DNA of 64,000 nt from positions 281,001-345,000 of the forward strand of contig NZ_OY781464.1 of NCBI RefSeq assembly GCF_963676735.1, in the 5' to 3' direction. The number at the start of each line of letters is the position of its first letter. Within the stretch, counting starts at the first letter, position 1. Positions 45,257-54,089 of this stretch are shown here, piece after piece. The DNA is from an uncultured Draconibacterium sp. (lineage in GTDB: Bacteria; Bacteroidota; Bacteroidia; Bacteroidales; Prolixibacteraceae). Under the pieces are notes generated by a model, which saw only the letters and a program-made list of their open reading frames with translations, was not told the origin of the DNA and did not search any database. Both the position numbers and the translations under genes were made by a program.

Positions 45257-45567
45257 TAGCAACAACACCAAAGCCACCTTATTACGCCGTAATTTTTACC
45301 ACAATTCGTAAGCTTGTTGATAATGAATACAAGCAAATGGCCAAACAGATGCTGGAGCTGGCGCAAAAACAAACGGGGTATTTGGGCGAAGAATCGGTTG
45401 CCGGAGAAATGGGTATCACCGTATCGTACTGGGATAGTTTAACGGCTATTGAAAACTGGAAAAATAATGTGCTGCATAAACAAGCACAAAACCTCGGGAA
45501 AGAAAAATGGTATGAGAAATATGCGCTCAGGGTTGCCCGAGTTGAACGCGATGCTTTTTGGGCTTAG
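45253..45567 (+). CDS. ABM-fold (antibiotic biosynthesis monooxygenase-like) protein
   Basis: A 104-residue ferredoxin-like alpha/beta-barrel protein. YYAVIFTTIRK, the GYLGEESV block (about 43-50) and ITVSYWDSLTAIENWKN (about 55-71) are characteristic of small ABM-domain proteins acting on quinones, heme or aromatic substrates. The substrate is unknown. It is translationally coupled to thpR (ATGA overlap) and ends 3 bases before the convergent glycosylphosphotransferase gene. Confidence 0.83.
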   Translation: MIATTPKPPYYAVIFTTIRKLVDNEYKQMAKQMLELAQKQTGYLGEESVAGEMGITVSYWDSLTAIENWKNNVLHKQAQNLGKEKWYEKYALRVARVERDAFWA

Positions 45568-45570
45568 CTT

Positions 45571-46989
45571 TTATTTACCGTTGCCTTTTACACTTACCAT
45601 GATGGTGTAGATTAAAATCTTAAAATCTATGTATAACGATATGTTTTTCAGGTACATCATGTCGTAAGTTAAGCGTTCAAGCATTTCGTCAACGTTTGAT
45701 GCGTATCCGTATTTTACCTGCCCCCAAGAGGTAATTCCCGGACGAAGTTTATGTAAATGGGTGTAATGTGGTGCCCTTTTTACAATTTGATTAATGTAGA
45801 ATTCTCTTTCGGGGCGTGGCCCTACCAACGACATGGAACCCATTATTACATTAAAAAACTGGGGGATTTCGTCGAGATGTGTTTTTCTGAGAAAACGGCC
45901 AATGGGAGTTATTCTTGCATCGTTTTCCGACGAAAGTGCCGGCGAATCTTTTTCAGCATCCACTATCATGCTTCGTAGTTTGTAAATATTAAACGGTTTT
46001 CCGTAGCGCCCAATACGTTCCTGTTTATAAAGAACTGGGCCTTTCGAGCTGGTTTTTATAATAACGGCCAGAATAATAAAAACCGGAAAAAACAAAATCA
46101 GGGCAAGAAGCGAAAACACAACATCAATGAGACGTTTCATATTCTCTTGCCAACCGGGCATTAATCCGTTGCTTATTTTTATTAACGGACTACCAAAAAT
46201 GGTATTGGTTTTGGTCATACTACTTAGCAAATCATACAAATCGGGTATACCCCAAATGGTAATTTGCCTGTTTTCAATAATGGTTAGTATCTGGCTCAGT
46301 TTGTCGTGTTCTTTGGTTTCAAGAGCCAAAATTACTTCCTCAATATTTTCTTTGTCAAGTATATCAATTATATCGCTTATGTGCCCAAGCATAGGAAGCT
46401 GATTACTTAATACCGAATCGCTCTGTTTATCAAGTTCAATAAAGCCAACAAATTTGTTCCCGGCAGGCCTTACCTGGTTCAACATTTCATTGTATACTTT
46501 CAGCGCTTTTTCGTTACTTCCAATCATTAGCGTATTAAAGCCAATTTTTCGTTTATGTATTTTATGAATGGTTTGTGTGGTTAAGATTAAGCGAAAAAAG
46601 TAGGTTAACGAAAAGTGCAGCGCAAAAAGTGTAGCAACCGAGTGGTAATAATTCTTGTACGATCCAATCCAGTCGTCGAGCAAAAAGGCAAAAAATATGA
46701 TTATTACTCCTACAACCGAGGTAGAAAAAGTTTGGCCCAGCTCGAGCAAGCGCGAACGCCGGTATATATTATTATAAAAGCCAACAATATAATAAAAGGT
46801 AATCCAGAAAAGCGGGATAATAATAAGGCCTAAAAAAAACTGGGTAGTAAATTCAAACGGAACATCCCATCCGTTAAAATATTGAGGTTCAATTATTTCT
46901 TTCCGATAAATAAAAAAAGCTGCCCAGGCCAAAGCTGCAGCAAAAAAATCGAAAAATAAATATTTGGCTGTTTGCCACGATTTATTCAT
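45571..46989 (-). CDS. polyprenyl glycosylphosphotransferase (WcaJ/WbaP-like)
   Basis: A 472-residue membrane enzyme that starts capsule or exopolysaccharide repeat synthesis by moving a sugar-1-phosphate onto undecaprenyl phosphate. It has four N-terminal membrane helices (about 10-125), a Rossmann-like CoA-binding-type middle part (LMIGSNEKALKVYNEML, about 153), a fifth helix near 290 and a bacterial sugar transferase domain: GPVLYKQERIGRYGKPFNIYKLRSM split across about 313-337, LRKTHLDEIPQFFNV, MSLVGPRPE. The ATG at 46989 is chosen; a TTG two codons upstream is possible. No glycan cluster flanks it. Confidence 0.93.
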   Translation of the reverse strand: MNKSWQTAKYLFFDFFAAALAWAAFFIYRKEIIEPQYFNGWDVPFEFTTQFFLGLIIIPLFWITFYYIVGFYNNIYRRSRLLELGQTFSTSVVGVIIIFFAFLLDDWIGSYKNYYHSVATLFALHFSLTYFFRLILTTQTIHKIHKRKIGFNTLMIGSNEKALKVYNEMLNQVRPAGNKFVGFIELDKQSDSVLSNQLPMLGHISDIIDILDKENIEEVILALETKEHDKLSQILTIIENRQITIWGIPDLYDLLSSMTKTNTIFGSPLIKISNGLMPGWQENMKRLIDVVFSLLALILFFPVFIILAVIIKTSSKGPVLYKQERIGRYGKPFNIYKLRSMIVDAEKDSPALSSENDARITPIGRFLRKTHLDEIPQFFNVIMGSMSLVGPRPEREFYINQIVKRAPHYTHLHKLRPGITSWGQVKYGYASNVDEMLERLTYDMMYLKNISLYIDFKILIYTIMVSVKGNGK

Positions 46990-47080
46990 GAACAAGCTAT
47001 TAAGTCAGGTCGTTTACACAATCATTATTCAAACGGCCTTGTATGCGAATTATTGCGGCAAAAGTAACTTTTTATAACTA

Positions 47081-47944
47081 TTAATGAACGGAAAACTGCG
47101 CGATCTTTTTACTGATTTTTTGGGCAACATGCATGGCAATCAGGTAATCTTCCAGCGTCGACATTTTTTTTGTTTTCCCTTGAATGGACTGAATAAAAAC
47201 ATCCAGTTCATTTATCACATCATCATCTTTAAAATCGATGGGTTGATTGTCTGACAAAAATTTCTGTTTGGTAAAATTAAATGTTGCAAATTGATTGTCG
47301 GAGTATATGCGAAGTTTAAAGTTTTTCAACGATTCCAGTTTCCCAAAGTTGAGGTTCACTACAGATGCATCGCCAAACTCGAGGCGAACGTTGGTAAATT
47401 TCGAGTTGTTAAACCCTGGAAAAGTAACTGCACCTATTTTTTTTGGCGACACTCCGGTAATGCCCAAAAGCATTAAAAGCATGGGGTACAACGATTTTTT
47501 TTCAGTAACAGTTGATTCGAAATTTGAATAGTCGATAAAAGCCGGTGTTTTAATATTTTTATTTACCCATTGAATGGCAGCCGTAAAGAAATATGGATTT
47601 GTAACTTGTACAACCGATCTCGATTCGTTAATCAGTTTGTTCAATTCGGCACATTCATCAATACTCAGGTCGGGGTATTCGGCGCAAAAAATATGTTTTG
47701 ATTTTTTTACAATGTCGCGCATAAACTTGAATGGCATTGGCGTTGAGTTATCCATAACAATCACATCAGCACGTTCAATTAGCTCAACCCGGTTGAATTC
47801 CGGTATCGAATAATGGAAGCCGGTGAGCTCAGCACTTGAGCCTACGGATGCTTTCCCAATAATATTTATTAAGGCATTCTTTTTTATCTCAACGGCAAAC
47901 GGTTCAAGAATTTCGGTGTTTCCTATTAACCCAACATTTAACAT
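47081..47944 (-). CDS. Gfo/Idh/MocA-like oxidoreductase
   Basis: A 287-residue protein with an N-terminal nucleotide-binding-like fold (LNVGLIGNTEILEPFA) and a C-terminal alpha/beta half with the VRLEFGDASVVNLNFGKLES strand pattern. It looks like a short, diverged Gfo/Idh/MocA NAD(P)-dependent sugar dehydrogenase. The usual G-x-G-x-x-G is reduced to GLIGN and the catalytic EKP is not evident (EYPDL stands at the expected place), so it may have lost classical activity. It lies 91 bases upstream of the glycosylphosphotransferase gene and may belong to surface-sugar metabolism. Confidence 0.72.
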   Translation of the reverse strand: MLNVGLIGNTEILEPFAVEIKKNALINIIGKASVGSSAELTGFHYSIPEFNRVELIERADVIVMDNSTPMPFKFMRDIVKKSKHIFCAEYPDLSIDECAELNKLINESRSVVQVTNPYFFTAAIQWVNKNIKTPAFIDYSNFESTVTEKKSLYPMLLMLLGITGVSPKKIGAVTFPGFNNSKFTNVRLEFGDASVVNLNFGKLESLKNFKLRIYSDNQFATFNFTKQKFLSDNQPIDFKDDDVINELDVFIQSIQGKTKKMSTLEDYLIAMHVAQKISKKIAQFSVH

Positions 47945-48080
47945 TTTGCGCTATTTAAATGGTTTCTATGCAAATATAAAATTCAGCAGAACAACTTTTC
48001 GGACAGGAGGTGTTAATTTATCAACGTTAAATGTTAATATTCATTAGGTGTGGCTACTGCTGTTGGTAAGCGAATTCGAT

Positions 48081-48088
48081 TAATTTTG
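48081..48088 (+). promoter_or_regulatory. -7 box of pcm
   Basis: TAATTTTG, a perfect TAnnTTTG match, 19 bases before the pcm ATG at 48108. Confidence 0.38.
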
Positions 48089-48107
48089 TGCATATAGTTA
48101 AGTAAAA

Positions 48108-48758
48108 ATGATAAACGACTCATCAAGGCATAAAGGCTTGCGCAAACGATTGGTTGACGGACTGAAAGTTAAAGGAATAAGAAACGAAGCTGTTTTGGCA
48201 GCTATCGGAAATGTTCCGCGTCATTTATTTATGGATAGTGGATTTATCAATTTTGCCTATAAAGACCAGGCATTTCCTATTGGTGCAGGACAAACAATTT
48301 CGCAACCTTACACGGTTGGTTTTCAAACCCAGTTACTGGATGTTAAACCCGGTGAAAAAGTTTTAGAGGTAGGAACAGGCTCGGGCTACCAGGCAGCGGT
48401 TTTAGTTGAAATGGGCGCTAAAGTTTTTACGATTGAACGACAAAAAGAACTCTATAATAAAACACACAAATTTTTGCCATCAATAGGGTACAAGGCCGCA
48501 TGTTTTTTTGGTGACGGCTATAAAGGACTGCCTAGCTTTGCACCGTTTGATAAAATTCTTGTTACTGCCGGAGCTCCGCTTGTTCCCGCAGACTTAAAAA
48601 TGCAGCTAAAAATTGGAGGGAGACTGGTAGTGCCGGTAGGCAACGATAAGCACCAGGAAATGTGCGAAATTATTCGTATTGCCGAAAATGATTTTACAAT
48701 GAAAAAACATGGAGGCTTTGTTTTTGTTCCTTTATTAAAAGGTACCGTAAATTATTAG
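48108..48758 (+). CDS. pcm: protein-L-isoaspartate O-methyltransferase
   Basis: A 216-residue enzyme that methylates isoaspartyl residues in aged proteins so they can revert to aspartate. The visible blocks are VPRHLFMD (about 36-43), GAGQTISQPYTVG (about 61-73), SAM motif I VLEVGTGSGYQAAVL (about 85-99), FGDGYKGLP and LVTAGAPLVP. Length and order are typical. The metallo-beta-lactamase-fold hydrolase gene follows after 3 bases, an operon pair common in Bacteroidota. Confidence 0.94.
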   Translation: MINDSSRHKGLRKRLVDGLKVKGIRNEAVLAAIGNVPRHLFMDSGFINFAYKDQAFPIGAGQTISQPYTVGFQTQLLDVKPGEKVLEVGTGSGYQAAVLVEMGAKVFTIERQKELYNKTHKFLPSIGYKAACFFGDGYKGLPSFAPFDKILVTAGAPLVPADLKMQLKIGGRLVVPVGNDKHQEMCEIIRIAENDFTMKKHGGFVFVPLLKGTVNY

Positions 48759-48761
48759 TAA

Positions 48762-49400
48762 ATGATAAAAGTTGAGAAATTTGTTGTTAATCCACTGGGC
48801 GAAAACACCTTTGTATTAAGCGATGCGAGCGGCGAGTGTGTAATTATCGATCCCGGATTTTTTTATGGAGAAGAGCAGGAAGAGCTGAAACACTACTTGG
48901 AAAGTAATGGATTGAATCCGCTTAAAATAATAAATACCCACTGCCATTTCGATCATATTATGGGAGTGGAGTTTGTTCGCAAGTACTACCAAATTCCGTT
49001 TTGTGCACACCCCGATGACAGTTTTTGGGTGGACCGGGCAGTTGACCAGGGCAAAATGTTTGGTTTTGAAATGAAAAGCGTAAGTCCGATTGATGAATTT
49101 ATACAAGAGGGCGAGCCAATTAAATTTGGTCAATCGGAAATTGAAGTAATTCATGTGCCGGGGCATGCGCCGGGGCACGTCGTATTTTACAGTAAGGAAG
49201 ATAAGCTGCTAATTGCAGGCGATGTGCTTTTCTACGGAAGTATTGGCCGAACCGATTTGCCTGGCGGAAATCACGAGGCGCTGATAAACAACATTAAGCA
49301 GAAACTGTTTAAATTACCGGATGAAACAACGGTTTATTGTGGACATGGCCCCGAAACAACGCTGGGCTTTGAAAAAACAAACAATCCGTTTTTAACCTGA
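48762..49400 (+). CDS. metallo-beta-lactamase-fold hydrolase (GloB-like)
   Basis: A 212-residue MBL-fold hydrolase. The metal ligands are H60, H62, D64, H65 in THCHFDH, a later His in HVPGHAPGHVV, an Asp in AGDVLFYG and a His in CGHGPETT. It resembles short glyoxalase II-like thioester hydrolases that lack the extra C-terminal domain, so the substrate (glutathione-type thiol or another thioester) is open. It is co-transcribed with pcm. Confidence 0.9.
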   Translation: MIKVEKFVVNPLGENTFVLSDASGECVIIDPGFFYGEEQEELKHYLESNGLNPLKIINTHCHFDHIMGVEFVRKYYQIPFCAHPDDSFWVDRAVDQGKMFGFEMKSVSPIDEFIQEGEPIKFGQSEIEVIHVPGHAPGHVVFYSKEDKLLIAGDVLFYGSIGRTDLPGGNHEALINNIKQKLFKLPDETTVYCGHGPETTLGFEKTNNPFLT

Positions 49401-49493
49401 ATGTAAACATTTTAAAATGGTTTAAAATCATTTTTTTAAAAGCTTTCAGTTTTTATACTTGCACAAAAATTCACTATAAAATAATTTCAATAA

Positions 49494-52373
49494 ATGTCTC
49501 AGGATAGATTTGTTTCTCGTCATATCGGACCACGAAGTTCTGAAATTGCAGAAATGCTTGAATCAGTAGGTGTTGCATCTATGGATGAACTGCTTGAACA
49601 AACGGTGCCTTCAAACATCAGGTTAAAACAACCCTTGAAGCTAAACGAAGGCTTATCGGAACGAAAATATTTTCGCCGGATTCTCGACCTGGCCTCCAAA
49701 AACAAGGTATTTAATACTTACATCGGAATGGGGTATTACGACACCATTACTCCGGCTGTAATTTTGCGTAATGTTTTGGAGAATCCCGTGTGGTACACTT
49801 CATACACACCCTACCAGGCCGAAATCTCGCAGGGACGCCTGGAAGCTTTGTTGAATTTTCAGACCATGGTATGCGGTTTAACAGGTATGGATATTGCCAA
49901 CGCTTCCTTACTTGATGAGGCTACAGCAGCGGCAGAAGCAATGGTAATGATGGCCAACCTGCGCTCGCGAAAAATGGTAAAAGCAGGGGTGAACACCGTT
50001 TTGGTTGACGACAAAATGTGGCCACAAACACATGATGTGTTAAAGACACGTGCTTTGCCGCTCGGGTTCGAACTTAAAATTCTGCCGAAAGATGAATTTG
50101 TTTTCGACGACAACGTTTTTGGCCTACTGGTTCAATACCCAAATTCCGATGGCGAAGTTGTAGATTATGCAGCCCTGGTGGAGCAGGCACACGAAAAAGA
50201 TATAAAAGTGGCGGTAGCTGCAGATTTGCTTTCACTGGCCATTCTAACACCTCCCGGAGAATGGGGTGCTGATATTGTTTTTGGCAGTTCACAGCGTTTT
50301 GGTGTGCCAATGGGTTATGGTGGCCCGCACGCCGCATTTTTTACCGCTAAAGAAGCCTACAAACGTAATATGCCCGGACGTATAATTGGTATTACCAAAG
50401 ACTTACACGGCAATCGTGCTTTACGTATGGCACTTCAAACACGCGAGCAACACATTAAACGCGAAAAAGCAACATCAAATATTTGTACTGCCCAGGCCTT
50501 GCTTGCTATTATGGCGGGCTTTTTTGGCGTGTATCACGGGCCGGAAGGTTTAGTAGCCATTGCTGAACGAATTCATAACATTGCTGCCTTTCTTGCAATT
50601 GAGATTGAAAAGCTGGGGTACACTCAAATTAATAAAAATTACTTCGATACCATTCGTTTAGCCTTGCCAAAGCATGTTATGCGCGAGGATATTGAATGGT
50701 TGTCGCACGAATTGGAAATGAATTTCCGGTATTTCGAAAACGGCGATGTTGGCATTAGTATTGACGAAACAACCAACCCCCAGGATATCGGCTGGATTAT
50801 TGAAGTGTTTGCCAAAGCTGCCAACAAAAAATGGCAGGTGGCTGAAGAATATCCCGAAGGTTTTTCTGTAAATCCTGAATTTAAGCGGACAAGCGAATTT
50901 ATGACCGAGGAGGTATTCAATAAATACCGCTCTGAAACAGAAATGTTACGCTACATTAAACGCCTGGCCAAAAAAGATATTTCGCTTACTCAGTCGATGA
51001 TTTCGTTGGGGTCGTGCACCATGAAATTGAATGCTGCAACAGAAATGTTGCCGATGAGTTGGATTGAATTTAATGGTCTGCATCCTTTTATTCCCAAAAA
51101 CCAGGCTCGCGGTTACCATGAAATGATGGAAGAGTTACGACGCGATTTGTCCGAAATAACCGGTATGGAAGATGTGAGTTTGCAACCCAATAGTGGTGCT
51201 GCAGGCGAATATGCAGGCTTAATGGTTATTCAGGAATTCCACAAAAGCCGGGGCGACGATCAGCGAAATGTGGTATTAATTCCTGCATCGGCACACGGAA
51301 CAAACCCGGCAAGTGCGGTAATGGCGGGCATGCAGGTAGTGGTTGTTAAATGCGATGATAAGGGTAATGTGGATATGGAGGACTTGCGTGCCAAGGCTGT
51401 TGAGCATAAAGAAAACCTGTCGTCGTTTATGGTTACTTATCCATCAACACACGGTGTTTTTGAAGCTTCAATTATTGAAATGTGCGAGGTAATTCATGAA
51501 AACGGCGGACAGGTATACATGGACGGTGCAAATATGAATGCACAGGTTGGGCTTACCAATCCACGCATGATTGGAGCCGATGTGTGTCACTTAAACCTGC
51601 ATAAAACATTTGCGATACCACACGGAGGGGGTGGTCCGGGCGTAGGGCCAATTGGCGTTGCCAGTCACCTGGTTGAGTTTTTGCCTTCGCACCCGATTAT
51701 GAATAATGGACACGTGGGAATCACTGCAGTGTCGGCTGCTCCGTGGGGAAGCGCATCGGTATTGCCAATTACCTATGGTTACATAAAAATGATGGGGGCA
51801 GAGGGATTAACCGATGCAACCAAAATTGCCATTCTGAATGCTAACTATATTGCCACTGCTTTAAAAGAAAACTATGGTATTTTATATACCGGCGAAAACG
51901 ACAGGGTGGCACACGAGCTGATTTTAGAATGCAGGCACCTGAAAGCTTCGGCTGGTATTACTGAAGAAGATATAGCTAAACGATTGATGGATTATGGCTT
52001 CCATGCGCCAACACTTTCGTTTCCTGTGCACGGAACCTTAATGATTGAACCAACTGAAAGTGAATCGAAAGATGAACTGGATCGATTTATCAGTGCTTTA
52101 AATTCAATATTTGATGAGGTTAAGGAAGTGGAATCAGGCGAGGCAGATCAGCTTGACAATGTATTAAAAAATGCACCTCACACAGCCGAAAGCGTTTGCT
52201 CCGACGATTGGAATCATGCCTATGGTAGAGAAAAAGCAGCTTATCCATTAAGCTGGGTGCGCGAAAATAAATACTGGGTGCCGGTTGGCAGGGTTGATAA
52301 TGCCTGGGGAGACCGAAACCTTATTTGTACCTGTGGGTCGCCTGAAGAGTATGAAGCTTTTACTGAAAAATAG
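49494..52373 (+). CDS. gcvP: glycine dehydrogenase (decarboxylating), P-protein
   Basis: A 959-residue fused P-protein of the glycine cleavage system. It decarboxylates glycine and passes the aminomethyl group to lipoyl-H protein. The N-terminal half (RHIGPRSSEIAEML at the start, YTPYQAEISQGRLEAL) and C-terminal half are both present. The PLP lysine is near 704 in LNLHKTFAIPHGGGGPG, and the family end YPLSWVRENKYWVPVGRVDN is intact. GcvT and GcvH are not nearby. A strong terminator follows the gene. Confidence 0.97.
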   Translation: MSQDRFVSRHIGPRSSEIAEMLESVGVASMDELLEQTVPSNIRLKQPLKLNEGLSERKYFRRILDLASKNKVFNTYIGMGYYDTITPAVILRNVLENPVWYTSYTPYQAEISQGRLEALLNFQTMVCGLTGMDIANASLLDEATAAAEAMVMMANLRSRKMVKAGVNTVLVDDKMWPQTHDVLKTRALPLGFELKILPKDEFVFDDNVFGLLVQYPNSDGEVVDYAALVEQAHEKDIKVAVAADLLSLAILTPPGEWGADIVFGSSQRFGVPMGYGGPHAAFFTAKEAYKRNMPGRIIGITKDLHGNRALRMALQTREQHIKREKATSNICTAQALLAIMAGFFGVYHGPEGLVAIAERIHNIAAFLAIEIEKLGYTQINKNYFDTIRLALPKHVMREDIEWLSHELEMNFRYFENGDVGISIDETTNPQDIGWIIEVFAKAANKKWQVAEEYPEGFSVNPEFKRTSEFMTEEVFNKYRSETEMLRYIKRLAKKDISLTQSMISLGSCTMKLNAATEMLPMSWIEFNGLHPFIPKNQARGYHEMMEELRRDLSEITGMEDVSLQPNSGAAGEYAGLMVIQEFHKSRGDDQRNVVLIPASAHGTNPASAVMAGMQVVVVKCDDKGNVDMEDLRAKAVEHKENLSSFMVTYPSTHGVFEASIIEMCEVIHENGGQVYMDGANMNAQVGLTNPRMIGADVCHLNLHKTFAIPHGGGGPGVGPIGVASHLVEFLPSHPIMNNGHVGITAVSAAPWGSASVLPITYGYIKMMGAEGLTDATKIAILNANYIATALKENYGILYTGENDRVAHELILECRHLKASAGITEEDIAKRLMDYGFHAPTLSFPVHGTLMIEPTESESKDELDRFISALNSIFDEVKEVESGEADQLDNVLKNAPHTAESVCSDDWNHAYGREKAAYPLSWVRENKYWVPVGRVDNAWGDRNLICTCGSPEEYEAFTEK

Positions 52374-52393
52374 AAAGTAACGAATATTATAGT

Positions 52394-52424
52394 AAAGCCG
52401 TCTGTATTTTCAGGCGGCTTTTTT
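52394..52424 (+). terminator. rho-independent terminator of gcvP
   Basis: AAAGCCGTCTG (52394-52404), loop TATTTT, CAGGCGGCTTT (52411-52421): an 11-bp stem with one G-U pair, running into a T tract to 52424. It lies 20 bases after the gcvP stop. Confidence 0.85.
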
Positions 52425-52431
52425 ATTTTTG
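52424..52431 (+). promoter_or_regulatory. -7 box of ispE, fused to the gcvP terminator
   Basis: TATTTTTG is a perfect TAnnTTTG match starting on the last T of the gcvP terminator and ending 4 bases before the ispE ATG. Transcription would begin at or next to the start codon, suggesting a leaderless or nearly leaderless message. Confidence 0.4.
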
Positions 52432-52435
52432 CAAC

Positions 52436-53239
52436 ATGATTTCATTTCCCAATGCTAAAATAAATATTGGTTTAAATGTGGTTGAAAAACGTGCTGATGG
52501 CTACCACAATATTGAAACCCTGTTTTATCCGGTTGGCTTGTGCGATGTATTGGAACTGGCCGAAGCAACAGAACCTGCATTTTCATCATCGGGGATTGAA
52601 ATTGATGCGGCACCCGAAAATAACTTGGTGTTTAAGGCCTACAAACTCTTAAAAACGGCCTATAACTTACCTCCAATTAAATTTCATTTACATAAGCTTA
52701 TTCCTTTTGGTGCCGGTTTGGGAGGCGGGTCGGCTGATGCTGCTTTTGCCCTAAAAATGCTAAACGAGTTTTTTCAGCTTCAACTTACTGCTGAAGAACT
52801 CAGGCAGTTTGCTTCTAAAATTGGTGCCGATTGCCCTTTCTTTATCGAAAATCAACCGACATTTGCCTATGGCATTGGCAACCGGTTTAAACCAATAGAA
52901 CTGGATCTTTCAGACTATAAAATTGTAATTGTTAAACCCAATGTTTCGGTTAGCACCCCACAAGCTTACAAAAATATTGTTCCCCAAAAAGCTCAGTTTA
53001 ATCTGTTAAATATTGCTACTTTACCGGTTGACGACTGGAAAGATGTAATAAAAAACGATTTCGAAAGAAGTGTTTTGCCACAATTTCCGGAAATAGCAGA
53101 ATTAAAGGAAAAACTCTATCAACTGGGGGCAGTGTACGCAGCTATGTCGGGAAGTGGTTCTGCTGTTTTTGGCTTATTTCGCCATTTGCCGACTGATTTA
53201 GCCAATAGCCTACCTAAAGGTATTTTTATTTACCGATAA
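52436..53239 (+). CDS. ispE: 4-diphosphocytidyl-2-C-methyl-D-erythritol kinase
   Basis: A 267-residue GHMP kinase of the MEP isoprenoid pathway, phosphorylating CDP-methylerythritol. Visible are the N-terminal SFPNAKINIGLNVVEKRADGYHN, the GHMP ATP loop PFGAGLGGGSADAAF (about 86-100), GADCPFF and the C-terminal AMSGSGSAVFGLF. Length is typical. It sits alone between terminators and carries its own promoter directly against the start codon. Confidence 0.95.
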   Translation: MISFPNAKINIGLNVVEKRADGYHNIETLFYPVGLCDVLELAEATEPAFSSSGIEIDAAPENNLVFKAYKLLKTAYNLPPIKFHLHKLIPFGAGLGGGSADAAFALKMLNEFFQLQLTAEELRQFASKIGADCPFFIENQPTFAYGIGNRFKPIELDLSDYKIVIVKPNVSVSTPQAYKNIVPQKAQFNLLNIATLPVDDWKDVIKNDFERSVLPQFPEIAELKEKLYQLGAVYAAMSGSGSAVFGLFRHLPTDLANSLPKGIFIYR

Positions 53240-53422
53240 GCCCGGACGTTTACCGACCTTAAGAACTCATTAACATTTTTTTTATTCTTTTTAACAAAAG
53301 GTAATGTAACCTTTGTACACGTTAATAGTCTATTTAACTGAAAACAAGAAAACAGAAAAAGTCCTTAACGAAGGCAGATTTAGAAAACAAACAATTAGTT
53401 AGAAACAGTAAAAAACGAAAAC

Positions 53423-53842
53423 ATGAAAACTAGAATTAATTTAAAAGCAGTTGCATTAATGATAGGAGTGGCACTAGCAATAGGAAACGTAAACGCAACT
53501 GAAAAAGTAACAAAAGCCTCAAGTCATGAAAACATTATTGAAACATCGCTACTTCTTGAAGATTGGATGACCAGCGAAGCTATCTGGAATACTTCTGATG
53601 CCATACAATTTGTTGATGCACAGGAAGAAATGCTGGAGCTTGAAAACTGGATGACAAACAGCGAGATTTGGGATGTAGCCAATGTTTGGAGTAACCTGGA
53701 AACAGAAGCAGGTCTTGAGTTGGAAGAATGGATGACAAATGACGTAGCCTGGGAAGTAAACAACAGCCCAGCCTATGAAACAGAGCATGAAGACAACTTA
53801 AGCCTTGAGAACTGGATGGTTAATGATACAATTTGGAATTAA
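53423..53842 (+). CDS. small secreted protein with LExWM...W repeats
   Basis: A 139-residue exported protein with a signal peptide (about 1-25, ending GNVNA). The mature part has four copies of a motif L-E-x-W-M-(T/V)-(N/S)-x-x-x-W about 29-33 residues apart: LEDWMTSEAIW, LENWMTNSEIW, LEEWMTNDVAW, LENWMVNDTIW. The spacers are acidic and of low complexity. There is no lipobox or C-terminal sorting domain. A 180-base leader region precedes it and a strong terminator follows, so it is a well-delimited single gene. The function is unknown; the regular W/M faces suggest a binding or self-assembling repeat. Confidence 0.85.
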   Translation: MKTRINLKAVALMIGVALAIGNVNATEKVTKASSHENIIETSLLLEDWMTSEAIWNTSDAIQFVDAQEEMLELENWMTNSEIWDVANVWSNLETEAGLELEEWMTNDVAWEVNNSPAYETEHEDNLSLENWMVNDTIWN

Positions 53843-53902
53843 TATTTTCTTTGGAAAAGTTTGATAAATAGAAAACGCGATTAGTTTTATTTGGATTTTT
53901 GA

Positions 53903-53928
53903 GGGTTGCCGGAAGGCAGCCCTTTTTT
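53903..53928 (+). terminator. rho-independent terminator of W-repeat protein gene
   Basis: GGGTTGCC (53903-53910), loop GGAA, GGCAGCCC (53915-53922), then six T. An 8-bp stem with one G-U pair, 60 bases after the stop codon. Confidence 0.85.
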
Positions 53929-54057
53929 ATGTGCAGAAGAGGTGTATGTATTACTAACAGCGCATTTTATAGATGCAAATAAACTTATTTCTTTAAGGAC
54001 CATTCATTTTTTGTGTGAAATAATGGTTCGGCATGAGTGTTCAATACCATAATCGCT

Positions 54058-54065
54058 TATATTTG
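54058..54065 (+). promoter_or_regulatory. -7 box of the PorP/SprF gene
   Basis: TATATTTG, a perfect TAnnTTTG match, 24 bases before the TTG start at 54090. It supports that unusual start because no ATG follows in frame before the conserved region. Confidence 0.4.
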
Positions 54066-54089
54066 CTCTGCTTGTAAATAGAACTAATC

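Noticed and set aside
49411..49436. AAAATG/CATTTT hairpin after the metallo-hydrolase gene as a terminator
   Set aside because: The stem is only A/T-rich and short, so it is not distinguishable from background in this A/T-rich DNA.
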